Assembly: GCA_910588335.1 (NCBI GenBank)
Contig: CAJUQV010000002.1
Coordinates: 124,001 to 188,000, forward strand
Reading direction: 5' to 3'
DNA length: 64,000 nt
From: an uncultured Ruminiclostridium sp.
GTDB lineage: Bacteria; Bacillota; Clostridia; Oscillospirales; Ruminococcaceae
The notes below the pieces were generated by a model. The model was not told the origin of the DNA. It saw only the letters and a program-made list of their open reading frames with translations, and did no database searches. Below, piece by piece: positions 57,242 through 64,000 of this stretch; position 1 is the stretch's first letter; every line of letters begins with the position of its first letter. The position numbers and the translations under genes are program-made.

Positions 57242-57300
57242 TTTGAAGGAGCCATGCCCGCCCTCCGCTACCAAAAAACAAGGGCAGAAAGGAAAATAAA

Positions 57301-57465
57301 ATGAATTTCACGCTTGAGGATTTAATCGACCTTGAATCGGCTCGGATCGCAAATGCCGAGATAGAACTTGAGGAAAGGGAAGAGTTGGAAGCAATGATCC
57401 AATCCGGCGGCTATCTTCCCGTACAGATAGACATCTTCGGAACCGAAGACGATTACCCCTATTAA
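57301..57465 (+). CDS. 54-aa acidic phage protein
   Basis: 54 residues, first gene behind the phage promoter. Helical, Glu-rich (NAEIELEEREELEAM) with a short C-terminal strand (YLPVQIDIFGTED). No family recognised. SD AAGAAAGGA... is part of a leader that resembles the one before the next gene. Confidence 0.7.
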   Translation: MNFTLEDLIDLESARIANAEIELEEREELEAMIQSGGYLPVQIDIFGTEDDYPY

Positions 57466-57578
57466 ACAGTTTCTTGCGGATTATCTCAAAGTCCGCAGCC
57501 AACCGGATAACCGGTTTAACATAAAAACAAAAGGGAAGTGCCCGACCCCGAAAAATAAGGGCGGAAAGGAATGAAAAA

Positions 57579-57920
57579 ATGAAAGTTACAATTTTAGGCT
57601 TTGAGCTAAAAAGCGGCAAATTTACCCCCGAAGGAAAAAAGAAATCAATTGCTTTCAACAACTTACACCTTCATTGTTCATATAATAACGACTATGAAGA
57701 GGGGCAAAATTACGGTTTTGGTTCTTCCGTTATTAGCGAAAAAATAAAAAATGAACCGGACAGAATCAGGCGTATTTTCGGCTGCTTGGTTACTTCTGAC
57801 GATTTGGAATCAATGGTCGGCTGTGATTATGAATTTTCATACAATCAGAATGGCAAGCTTGATAAAATATATCCCCTTGATTCGCCTGCCGAACCTGCCG
57901 CCGAAAAGAAGGGCGCATAA
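57579..57920 (+). CDS. Candidate ssDNA-binding protein (gpV-like)
   Basis: 113 residues, beta-rich and aromatic (FNNLHLHCSYNNDYEEGQNYGFG), soluble, with a Pro/Ala/Lys tail. The position, just before the small-membrane and coat genes, is that of gene V in Ff phages, which coats phage ssDNA and represses translation. I infer the role from position and size, not from a motif. It ends where the next ATG begins. Confidence 0.6.
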   Translation: MKVTILGFELKSGKFTPEGKKKSIAFNNLHLHCSYNNDYEEGQNYGFGSSVISEKIKNEPDRIRRIFGCLVTSDDLESMVGCDYEFSYNQNGKLDKIYPLDSPAEPAAEKKGA

Positions 57921-58184
57921 ATGGAAAGTGAAGAGATTATCTCCGAGATGCTCGAGCAATTTTTCGATGAAATCCCCGGGACTGATTTTCAATCCGAGCT
58001 TATGGACAAACTCGACACCATAATAGAAAATCAGTCCGATATATCCGATTCTCTCAATACCGTTATCGAAGGACAAGCCGCCATATCCAACGCTTTGTAT
58101 TCTATATTAGGCTTGGCGATCCTCGCTATAGTGTTCAAGATCATTTGGACAGTAGTAGCAAAATGGTTATTTGGCGGAATTTAA
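57921..58184 (+). CDS. Small membrane protein, candidate minor coat (pVII/pIX-like)
   Basis: 87 residues: an acidic, coiled-coil N-terminus and one C-terminal membrane span (about 62-82; SILGLAILAIVFKIIWTVV). By position between the ssDNA-binding and major coat genes it matches VII/IX of Ff phages, though it is about 2.5 times longer. The start is immediately after the previous stop. Confidence 0.65.
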   Translation: MESEEIISEMLEQFFDEIPGTDFQSELMDKLDTIIENQSDISDSLNTVIEGQAAISNALYSILGLAILAIVFKIIWTVVAKWLFGGI

Positions 58185-58198
58185 CACCGCCCTATAAT
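58171..58198 (+). promoter_or_regulatory. Possible promoter of the major coat gene
   Basis: TTGGCG (58171-58176), 16 bases, TATAAT (58193-58198); the palindrome CCTTGCAAGG follows at 58204-58213. Confidence 0.5.
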
Positions 58199-58252
58199 AC
58201 AAATCCTTGCAAGGTATAAATTAACGTAATTTAAAATGAAAGGACTGAAAAA

Positions 58253-58558
58253 ATGAATGCAAAATTTAAAGAAAAAGCTTTGTTTGTTCTTGAAAAGCTG
58301 AACGACAAGAAAACAACTGCCGTTGCCTCGGCAGCGGCAGTTTCTTCCGCTCTCATGTCTGCCGGAGTAAGCGCGGCTGAAAGCGGGGGTTCACAAGTTA
58401 CCATTCCCACCATCGCCGACAGTGTCACCGCTGATATGCTTAACGGCATTGTCACACAAATGACGGCACTTTTGCCTGTATGCCTCCCCACAGTTGTAGG
58501 TATTCTTGCTTTCCGCAAAGGCATTAGTTTCTTGTTTGGTTTGCTTCACGGTGCCTAA
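58253..58558 (+). CDS. Major coat protein (pVIII-like)
   Basis: 101 residues with a long, basic N-terminal signal and an AxA-type cleavage site (SAGVSAA near 42), leaving about 59 residues: an acidic/polar N-terminus, one hydrophobic span (MTALLPVCLPTVVGILAF) and a basic end (RKG...). This is the architecture of inovirus major coat proteins. It is followed by a strong terminator, as after gene VIII in Ff phages. SD GAAAGGA. Confidence 0.82.
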   Translation: MNAKFKEKALFVLEKLNDKKTTAVASAAAVSSALMSAGVSAAESGGSQVTIPTIADSVTADMLNGIVTQMTALLPVCLPTVVGILAFRKGISFLFGLLHGA

Positions 58559-58563
58559 TCCCC

Positions 58564-58585
58564 AAGGCGGTTAATGCCGCCTTTT
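58564..58585 (+). terminator. Terminator after the major coat gene
   Basis: AAGGCGG (58564-58570), loop TTAATG, CCGCCTT (58577-58583), then TTT. It would give high coat protein expression relative to downstream genes. Confidence 0.75.
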
Positions 58586-58636
58586 AAGCCGGCTACCGTT
58601 TAGTCGGTTTAAAAAACGGCATTATGAAAGGAAAAA

Positions 58637-58786
58637 ATGACAATGAAAAAAACAAAAATACTTCTTATCGCGGCAATATCAGTTATATGCCTGTCCGTTC
58701 TCTGCTCCTGTTCCGCCGATTCACGTGTGAATGGTTCTTATGCCGGTATCGTTATCGGCGCGGCTCCTTTTATGGATATATCTTAA
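58637..58786 (+). CDS. 49-aa phage lipoprotein
   Basis: 49 residues with a typical lipoprotein signal: basic start (MKKTK), hydrophobic run and lipobox VLCSC. Cleavage would leave a 25-residue lipopeptide (beginning CSADSR). SD GAAAGG at 58626. The host lipoprotein at 8370 has the same VLCSC box. It lies between coat and adsorption genes; exclusion or envelope roles are guesses. Confidence 0.75.
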   Translation: MTMKKTKILLIAAISVICLSVLCSCSADSRVNGSYAGIVIGAAPFMDIS

Positions 58787-58804
58787 AAATGTGGGGGTGA
58801 TAAA

Positions 58805-60826
58805 ATGAAAGCATTTGTTAAAACAGTAGCTTTGACACTGGTTATCAGTGTCACCGCGCTGTTTTTTTCTTCATATAAAAAAGTGGAGGCTGCCGGAGTG
58901 GGTGCAGCCGTAGCACTTGACGCAGGTCTTTACATTATAGCCGCCATTGCGACAGGTATTGCATCATGCCTTACCGTTGAAGTCATTAAAGAATTGAGCG
59001 AATTTGTTGAATCCAATTATTTTGCCGATTCCTTTACCAAAGATGAAGAGGGTTTATTTTCCTATCACCCTTTATCAGATAATCAGCAAATGGACGCTGT
59101 TGTTGATGCTGCTGTTGCCCAATATAACAATAAAGTTAAAAACAACGAAATATCATCAACCGATACATCATCTTCTTTATCTTCCGAAGCTTATTCCGAC
59201 TGTGTTTCAAGCGGCGTTAAAGATGTTATCGGTTCAGGAGCTGCCGCAGGTATAACCATGGGAATAACCACCGTAAACGGCAAGCCGCAGAAGGTAACCA
59301 CTACCTACGCCGAATCTACCGTTGAAGTGTTTGATTATTTGGGATTGGAATATAAAATTGTCAATGATTTAACCGACATAAAGATTGAACACAAAGGAAA
59401 TATTTACGCTTATTATAAGCCTTTTATAATAACGACTGATAATATAATTTACTCTATGGATTCTCACGTTTATTTTAGTTATAAAAGTGGAACTTCTCCT
59501 TATGTTAGATTAAGCGTGTCAAATTATACGTCTGAATATTCTATATCCGTTCGTGAGGGTAAAGACTCGTACAGGGCTTTTCAATTTTACGAAAAAAATG
59601 GCATTTTATGTTGTGCGTTTTATTTATCTACCGTAGATATCCTTAAACGACTTGATCGTAATCAATTTATAGTTAGCTATCCGAAATTAACTTCTTATCC
59701 TGTTTTATTTTCCGATAAACTGGAGCATACTTCTGTTAATTCTACAAATTTTACAAATGACGAAGCAACTTTTAAATTTAAATGTAACCTTGACGGTTCT
59801 TTAATGGAAGCCAACAATATTTTATCCTTAGATATTGCGTCAGTAGGCTATTTTATCGGAAATCCTTCCGATGTTACACTGGAAACCGCCGCGAAAATGC
59901 TAACCGGCACGGAAAATCCGGTACAAGGCGGCACAAATACAACCTATTCAGATCTATCTGATATAGAAAAAGCAATCTACGCATTATCCAAACAGCAGGG
60001 AATTACATACGAGGAAATGTTGGAGCAATCCAATTTGGTAATAGAAAACGGACAAATCTACCTTGAAGGACTGGACGGAATGACCCACACCATAGAAAGC
60101 CTTTTGACCGAATTTGACAAGCTGCTTGAGCAGGGAGGTATAACCAATGAAAATATAGCAGCTTCGACCGAACAGCTTAAAGCGATTCTTGAATACCTCA
60201 AAGGCTTAAACATCGAGGGCTTAGGCGAATACATTCAGCAGCTTGAAACGACTTTGGACGGGTTAAAACAAGGAGACGAGGACAGGGAAGCAATACTCGG
60301 CGATGTTCTTGGTCAGCTTCAGGGGCTTAATGACTATATAAATTCGCTCGATATTGAAAGTATAGGTGCAAATATCAAGTCGATTACAGATTCATTATCT
60401 GATTTTATTACCGCATTTAAAGATACACTTTTTGATGGAATGACAGCTCCTAAAGTCAGTTTTGACTATACTCCCGGCGATATTATAGAACACTATACCG
60501 AACAGTTTCCCTTATATGAGCAATGTAAAAAGCTAATAAACAATCTTTTTAATTATGATGATGTTTTAGAGCCGCCCAATTTTAGCTTTTACTGGGATTC
60601 AAACGGTGACGGAGTAAAAGAGGTTTATAATCCTTTTGATTTCTCTATTCTTGAAACAAAACTTACTAATGAAAATATGGTGGATAAATCTATATTTGCA
60701 GTTGAAATAAAGGTTATTGACCTCATACGGTATATTTTAGCTGTTATTATATACGGTTTTTTTGTAATGCGCCTTATCAGGCGATTGCCTACTTTATACG
60801 GTTCCGGTCCTTTTGCTTCAATGTGA
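58805..60826 (+). CDS. pIII-like adsorption protein
   Basis: 673 residues. Signal peptide (cleavage near EAAG, about residue 32), a large divergent extracellular region of beta-type, a helical/coiled segment (about 400-540) and a C-terminal membrane anchor (about 635-665; IRYILAVIIYGFFVMRLIRR). This is the layout of pIII-type receptor-binding and tail-end proteins of filamentous phages, and it is followed by pVI- and Zot-like genes. The receptor is unknown. The gene is AT-richer than the host. Confidence 0.8.
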   Translation: MKAFVKTVALTLVISVTALFFSSYKKVEAAGVGAAVALDAGLYIIAAIATGIASCLTVEVIKELSEFVESNYFADSFTKDEEGLFSYHPLSDNQQMDAVVDAAVAQYNNKVKNNEISSTDTSSSLSSEAYSDCVSSGVKDVIGSGAAAGITMGITTVNGKPQKVTTTYAESTVEVFDYLGLEYKIVNDLTDIKIEHKGNIYAYYKPFIITTDNIIYSMDSHVYFSYKSGTSPYVRLSVSNYTSEYSISVREGKDSYRAFQFYEKNGILCCAFYLSTVDILKRLDRNQFIVSYPKLTSYPVLFSDKLEHTSVNSTNFTNDEATFKFKCNLDGSLMEANNILSLDIASVGYFIGNPSDVTLETAAKMLTGTENPVQGGTNTTYSDLSDIEKAIYALSKQQGITYEEMLEQSNLVIENGQIYLEGLDGMTHTIESLLTEFDKLLEQGGITNENIAASTEQLKAILEYLKGLNIEGLGEYIQQLETTLDGLKQGDEDREAILGDVLGQLQGLNDYINSLDIESIGANIKSITDSLSDFITAFKDTLFDGMTAPKVSFDYTPGDIIEHYTEQFPLYEQCKKLINNLFNYDDVLEPPNFSFYWDSNGDGVKEVYNPFDFSILETKLTNENMVDKSIFAVEIKVIDLIRYILAVIIYGFFVMRLIRRLPTLYGSGPFASM

Positions 60827-60833
60827 GGTTTAT

Positions 60834-61166
60834 ATGTTTGAAAAAATAACTTTGTTTATTCAAAATATTATATCAACTATATACAATTGGTTTCAAGATA
60901 TTTTCGGCGGTTTTTTTTACGGATTCAGGACAAATTTTGATAATATTATAACCTCGATTCAGTCCCTCTATTTTGCTATACCTGATGAAATATATCTTGC
61001 CTTAGACAGCTTGACACGTTTTGCAGGTTATATTCTTCCATTACGACTATATATGCCTATAATAACATTCGTTCTTGGTTATTGGTTTATTATGATTTCT
61101 GTCAGAGCATTAAACGGTGCTTTATCATTTGTTAAAAGTTTCTTACCTTTTTCTTTTAAAAAATAG
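60834..61166 (+). CDS. pVI-like membrane protein
   Basis: 110 residues with hydrophobic helices (about 20-45 and 75-95) and a Lys-rich C-terminus. Between the adsorption protein and the Zot ATPase, it occupies the place of pVI, the minor coat protein at the adsorption end. Start ATG 60834 chosen with SD TGAGG, overlapping the previous stop. Confidence 0.75.
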   Translation: MFEKITLFIQNIISTIYNWFQDIFGGFFYGFRTNFDNIITSIQSLYFAIPDEIYLALDSLTRFAGYILPLRLYMPIITFVLGYWFIMISVRALNGALSFVKSFLPFSFKK

Positions 61167-61177
61167 GAGTATAATCT

Positions 61178-62050
61178 ATGAATATAATAAATTCAGTCTT
61201 TAACCTTATCCCTATACTTATTCTTGTATTTCTTGCTTCTGTCTTTTTAAGCTTCGTAATTCAATTTATCTACATATCAATACACGAGCATAAAAAGATA
61301 AAAAAATCTGATACACCGAGTACATATATTCGCCGCGGCATACTTAAAAGACTGCTGAAAGATTTCCCGGAAGCTCTGGCACGTGATATACTCAACCGGG
61401 ATCCTGACGAATTCCCCCATAACGGCTTCCACTGTTATTGCGGAGAACAGGGAAGCGGTAAAACCGTGGCATTGGCTGCAAGACTGCGCGAGCTTAAGCA
61501 AAAGTATCCCAAAGTAAAAATATTATCAAATTTCGACTGTGAATTTTCCGATGGTCTTGTCAAGGACTGGAAAGACATAGTTTTCACGGAAAACGGCAAG
61601 CATGGAATTATAATAGCCCTTGACGAGATTCAAAACTGGTTCAGCACCAATGAAAGCAAGGACTTTCCGCCGGAAATGATACAGGAAATTTGCCAGCAGC
61701 GGAAGCAGCACAAAATTATAATGGGCACAAGTCAGAGGTTTCAGAGAATGGCCAAGCCGCTTCGGGAGCAAATCAATTTTCTTTATGAGCCTATAACCTT
61801 TGCAGGCTGTCTAACCTTCGTCAGAAAACGAAAACCTTCTGTAGATGATGACGGCAAAATTGACCGCCTGAAAACACGGAAGCTCGGCACCTATTTCTTT
61901 GTCCATGACGAAGAGCTCCGCAGCTCCTACGATACATGGCAGAAAATTCTCCGGCAAGCCAACGGCGGCTATACCGCTTCGCCATTCAAGCAGGAACCCG
62001 CCCATCAGAATATTGCAATTGAAGTTTCCGACCGCCGCCGGAAGCTTTAG
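61178..62050 (+). CDS. zot: Zot/pI-family assembly ATPase
   Basis: 290 residues. Membrane span at 8-33, then the Zot/pI domain: Walker A GEQGSGKT (89-96), Walker B GIIIALDEIQNWF (144-156), and SQRFQRMAKPLREQINFL. It drives phage DNA extrusion through the membrane. In Ff pI the span is after the ATPase domain; here it comes first, and no C-terminal span is seen. No secretin gene follows. Confidence 0.9.
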   Translation: MNIINSVFNLIPILILVFLASVFLSFVIQFIYISIHEHKKIKKSDTPSTYIRRGILKRLLKDFPEALARDILNRDPDEFPHNGFHCYCGEQGSGKTVALAARLRELKQKYPKVKILSNFDCEFSDGLVKDWKDIVFTENGKHGIIIALDEIQNWFSTNESKDFPPEMIQEICQQRKQHKIIMGTSQRFQRMAKPLREQINFLYEPITFAGCLTFVRKRKPSVDDDGKIDRLKTRKLGTYFFVHDEELRSSYDTWQKILRQANGGYTASPFKQEPAHQNIAIEVSDRRRKL

Positions 62051-62092
62051 CTCGGCGGCGGTCGAAATCAATTGCGGAAAGGAGGCTGCACA

Positions 62093-62221
62093 ATGAGTCC
62101 GTTCTGGATTGTTCTAAATGTAATATCCGCCTTTATCCTTATTGCGTATATTGCTTACGGAATTCGCAATAAAAAGCGTATTAAAGACGCTAAGAAAGCG
62201 GAAAGAAATTCAAATAAATAA
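62093..62221 (+). CDS. 42-aa single-span membrane protein
   Basis: 42 residues: one hydrophobic span (about 4-24) followed by a basic tail (RNKKRIKDAKKAER). A strong SD AAAGGAGG lies before the ATG. Probably a minor coat or assembly partner of the Zot ATPase (as pXI or pVII/pIX elsewhere); inferred from size and location. Confidence 0.7.
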   Translation: MSPFWIVLNVISAFILIAYIAYGIRNKKRIKDAKKAERNSNK

Positions 62222-62306
62222 TGAAGTTTAATATTATGCGTGACATATTATTAAAAGGTAAAACCCGAACGCAAAAAAATCAAAAAACAGACGGCTGAAA
62301 GCGGTA

Positions 62307-62332
62307 TACCCACCTATGCTAACAGGTGGGTA
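62307..62332 (+). promoter_or_regulatory. 9-bp stem-loop upstream of rep
   Basis: TACCCACCT (62307-62315) and its exact complement (62324-62332), loop ATGCTAAC, with no T tract. Its place before the initiator gene makes it a candidate origin or packaging signal; a terminator is the alternative. Confidence 0.55.
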
Positions 62333-62395
62333 CTAACACCAGTCAAATACGTTTCAAACACGCACTATAAAGGTATTTACGGGAGATATAAAAAA

Positions 62396-63430
62396 TTGGA
62401 CAATAATTGTATTTTGGTTGATTGGTTTTCAGCCTCTACTCAAATATATGATCCTGCCGGATTGATAGAGTATTTAGGCTTGGATGAAAAAAGCTTTATG
62501 CACATACACGGATTTTACGGCTATGCCGACCGCCTTTACTTCGGCGGCATTTCGATACATTACAATCAGACCGGCAACGATTCAGAAAAACCTTCCGTAT
62601 TGCTTGAAATGTCCGGCAAGGGCTGCCGCCAGTTTGAAACTGCTTCAAGCAAAACATTCATGCAGCTTTTTGAAGATGTTAAAGCAGGCGAATTTAATAT
62701 AACCCGCCTTGATATTGCCTATGATGACATTGACAAAGAGGGAGGAAAAGGTCTGCTTGATATACAGAAAATAGCAAAGTATACGCTTCATCAGCGTTTT
62801 GTGTCCAAATGGTCAGGCGGCCAGGTTATGGACAGCTTTACAACAAACGGCAACGATGAGCCGATGACACACGCGCTTACCATTCAGTTTGGAAGTAATA
62901 AATCCGATATAAAGCTTAGGATTTACGACAAGGCGCAGGAGCGCGGCGGATTGGACTATCATTGGATAAGAGCCGAAATTGTTTTCAAACGTGACCGCGC
63001 CTTGGAATTTATAACACAGTGTCTTGCCGGCAAAAGTATTGGTTTATTATATGCGGGATGTTTAAGAAATTACCTCCGGTTTATCCGGCTCGACCATTCA
63101 CGCCGCGAACGCTGTTCCGTTATTGGCTGGTGGGATAACTTTCTTAATCATGCCGAAGCTGTAAAGCTTTTTACAAAGAAAGAAATAGATTATAACTTAG
63201 ACCGTGTATGCAGCTATGTTTTGGGTCAGGCAGGCAACAGCATAATGGTATTCTTAATGTGTTACGGAGTTGAAGAGCTTTTGAACGATATAGTACATAG
63301 AAAATCCGAACTTACTTTAAATCAGCGAATGTTAGTAGATAATTTTTGCAAAGAACATCCGGAGCTTAAAAACGATGTTAAAAAAGTAATTGAAATGCTT
63401 TCAGATAGGAGACACAAAAAAGATGAGTAA
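62396..63430 (+). CDS. rep: Rolling-circle replication initiator (Rep_trans / pII-RstA-like)
   Basis: 344 residues, start TTG 62396 after GGGAGA. Rep_trans-family motifs: EMSGKGCRQFE (71-81), TRLDIAYDD (103-111) and RIYDKAQERG (175-184) with candidate nicking tyrosine Y177, then RAEIVFK (192-198). Replicates small ssDNA phages and plasmids. In a filamentous phage this is the RstA/gene II role. Its stop overlaps the next start. Confidence 0.88.
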   Translation: MDNNCILVDWFSASTQIYDPAGLIEYLGLDEKSFMHIHGFYGYADRLYFGGISIHYNQTGNDSEKPSVLLEMSGKGCRQFETASSKTFMQLFEDVKAGEFNITRLDIAYDDIDKEGGKGLLDIQKIAKYTLHQRFVSKWSGGQVMDSFTTNGNDEPMTHALTIQFGSNKSDIKLRIYDKAQERGGLDYHWIRAEIVFKRDRALEFITQCLAGKSIGLLYAGCLRNYLRFIRLDHSRRERCSVIGWWDNFLNHAEAVKLFTKKEIDYNLDRVCSYVLGQAGNSIMVFLMCYGVEELLNDIVHRKSELTLNQRMLVDNFCKEHPELKNDVKKVIEMLSDRRHKKDE

Positions 63431-63671
63431 TTTATACGCATTAGCGGAATACAGCCATATTTTTGAAAACTGCGCAAAATGCCTGTGTGCCATGTGTGCC
63501 GATTTTTACGTTGGCTGCCGAGCTTGCCCGATCTGTTACTACATGAAAGGCAACGCTGTAAAAAAATACTGCCGCAGCTTCTGTCCGAACGGCGTTGACT
63601 GGCAAATAAAAGAATGGTATCGGCAAGATAAAGTTATAAAGGATCCGTTTTTCAATACGGTTTTTCCATAA
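63423..63671 (+). CDS. 82-aa Cys-rich protein
   Basis: 82 residues, nine cysteines: CAKC, CAMC, CRACPIC, then YC and FC. The spacing suggests two zinc sites. No family recognised; possible phage regulator. ATG 63423 overlaps the rep stop, and the gene ends one base before the right repeat, so it is the last gene of the element. Confidence 0.7.
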   Translation: MSNLYALAEYSHIFENCAKCLCAMCADFYVGCRACPICYYMKGNAVKKYCRSFCPNGVDWQIKEWYRQDKVIKDPFFNTVFP

Positions 63672-63710
63672 GGGAATTAAAAATACACATAATTGCGTAA
63701 AATGAAAATT
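63672..63710 (+). repeat. Right copy of 39-bp direct repeat (attR candidate)
   Basis: 37/39 identical to 55807-55845. Confidence 0.85.
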
Positions 63711-63719
63711 TTACGCAAT
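63692..63719 (+). other. Perfect 11-6-11 dif-like palindrome
   Basis: Arm ATTGCGTAAAA (63692-63702), spacer TGAAAA, and right arm exactly the reverse complement of the left arm (63709-63719). This is the geometry of Xer core sites. It would be the chromosomal site restored at the right junction. Confidence 0.75.
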
Positions 63720-64000
63720 TCAGGGAAGCTACGCACGGCTCCGCTATGTGAGGTTGTCCCCGCGCGTTTAATTTGTAAGGGCTACACCTCATAGTCAGAG
63801 GTAGCCCCGCGCGCGTGCTATCCTGCGTAGTGCTATCAGATTTGACCGTAACATTTGCGTATTACTCGACGGGATATGGGTAAACCCCCAAGCGGCTTTT
63901 TAAGGCACACTTGGGGGCTATCGCCCGTCGGCATTTAAATAATAAGCCTGAAATATGATATAAAAAAGGCAGAAAGGTGAAAAATGTATGAAATCGCAAT
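63720..64000. other. Right flank, start of an adjacent unit
   Basis: Mostly non-coding, GC-richer sequence with stems GGGCT...AGCCC (63779-63808) and CCCCCAAG/CTTGGGGG (63885-63917). A gene may begin near 63984 (ATGTATGAAATC after AGAAAGGTGAAAA) and runs off the window. Confidence 0.45.

Noticed and set aside
55777..64000. Secretin (pIV) gene
   Set aside because: None of the frames has a secretin-like size or a beta-domain pattern; absence is consistent with a single-membrane host.

Overview
The window looks like the chromosome of a low-to-mid GC, endospore-forming, monoderm Clostridia relative (probably Oscillospirales/Ruminococcaceae-like; this is inferred, no marker gene was searched). 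It carries spoIIE and yunB sporulation genes, consensus sigma-A promoters (TTGACA-17-TATAAT), strong GGAGG ribosome sites, GlgC/GlgD paired glycogen synthesis, a single-Xer-type recombinase, and no outer-membrane genes.

Layout. Bases 1-2,418: the 3' end of pfkA, a tetrahydrofolate-riboswitch-like leader before a FolT-type ECF transporter subunit, and proC. 2,424-13,220: an XRE regulator divergent from a GNAT-hisA-hisF operon, a block of accessory genes (PIN-like, metallo-hydrolase, two methyltransferases, a phosphate-binding-like lipoprotein), then hisI-hisE and a small leader-peptide-like protein. 13,396-27,155: housekeeping genes (glyA, a prs-like gene, rarA, prfA, an L-threonylcarbamoyladenylate synthase gene, coaE, a lytic transglycosylase, an M18 aminopeptidase, yunB, ligA). 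27,217-30,883: a zinc-type regulator/ABC uptake operon (fur/zur-znuA-znuC-znuB, leftward) divergent from ogt across two large inverted repeats. 30,983-36,730: pduL, a YhfW-like Rieske oxidoreductase, a tocopherol-cyclase-like protein, rlmN, an Mrp ATPase and a ribbon-helix-helix protein. 37,200-47,949: spoIIE, glgB-glgC-glgD, a double-domain PPK2, a GNAT and yicC. 48,007-53,038: a second PFK and a xylose catabolism set (xylA-xylB-transaldolase) with a cre site. 53,214-54,686: a DUF624 protein and a Nudix hydrolase.

The most interesting region is 54,736-64,000. A host-type single Xer tyrosine recombinase gene (54,736-55,776, leftward) is followed at once by a dif-like site. A 39-bp direct repeat (37/39 identical; 55,807-55,845 and 63,672-63,710) bounds a 7.9-kb module with the gene order of a filamentous phage: coiled-coil protein, repressor with three operators, a small protein, a candidate ssDNA-binding protein, a small membrane coat-like protein, the major coat protein, a terminator, a 49-aa lipoprotein, a pIII-like adsorption protein, a pVI-like protein, a Zot/pI ATPase, a single-span protein, a Rep_trans-type rolling-circle initiator and a Cys-rich protein. 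It has no integrase and no secretin. At the right repeat the sequence forms a perfect 11-6-11 dif-like palindrome. I read this as an inovirus prophage of a Gram-positive host that uses the host Xer recombinase and the site beside xer. The right flank may begin a second, tandem element.

All functional calls come from reading motifs and context by eye. No database search or folding program was run.
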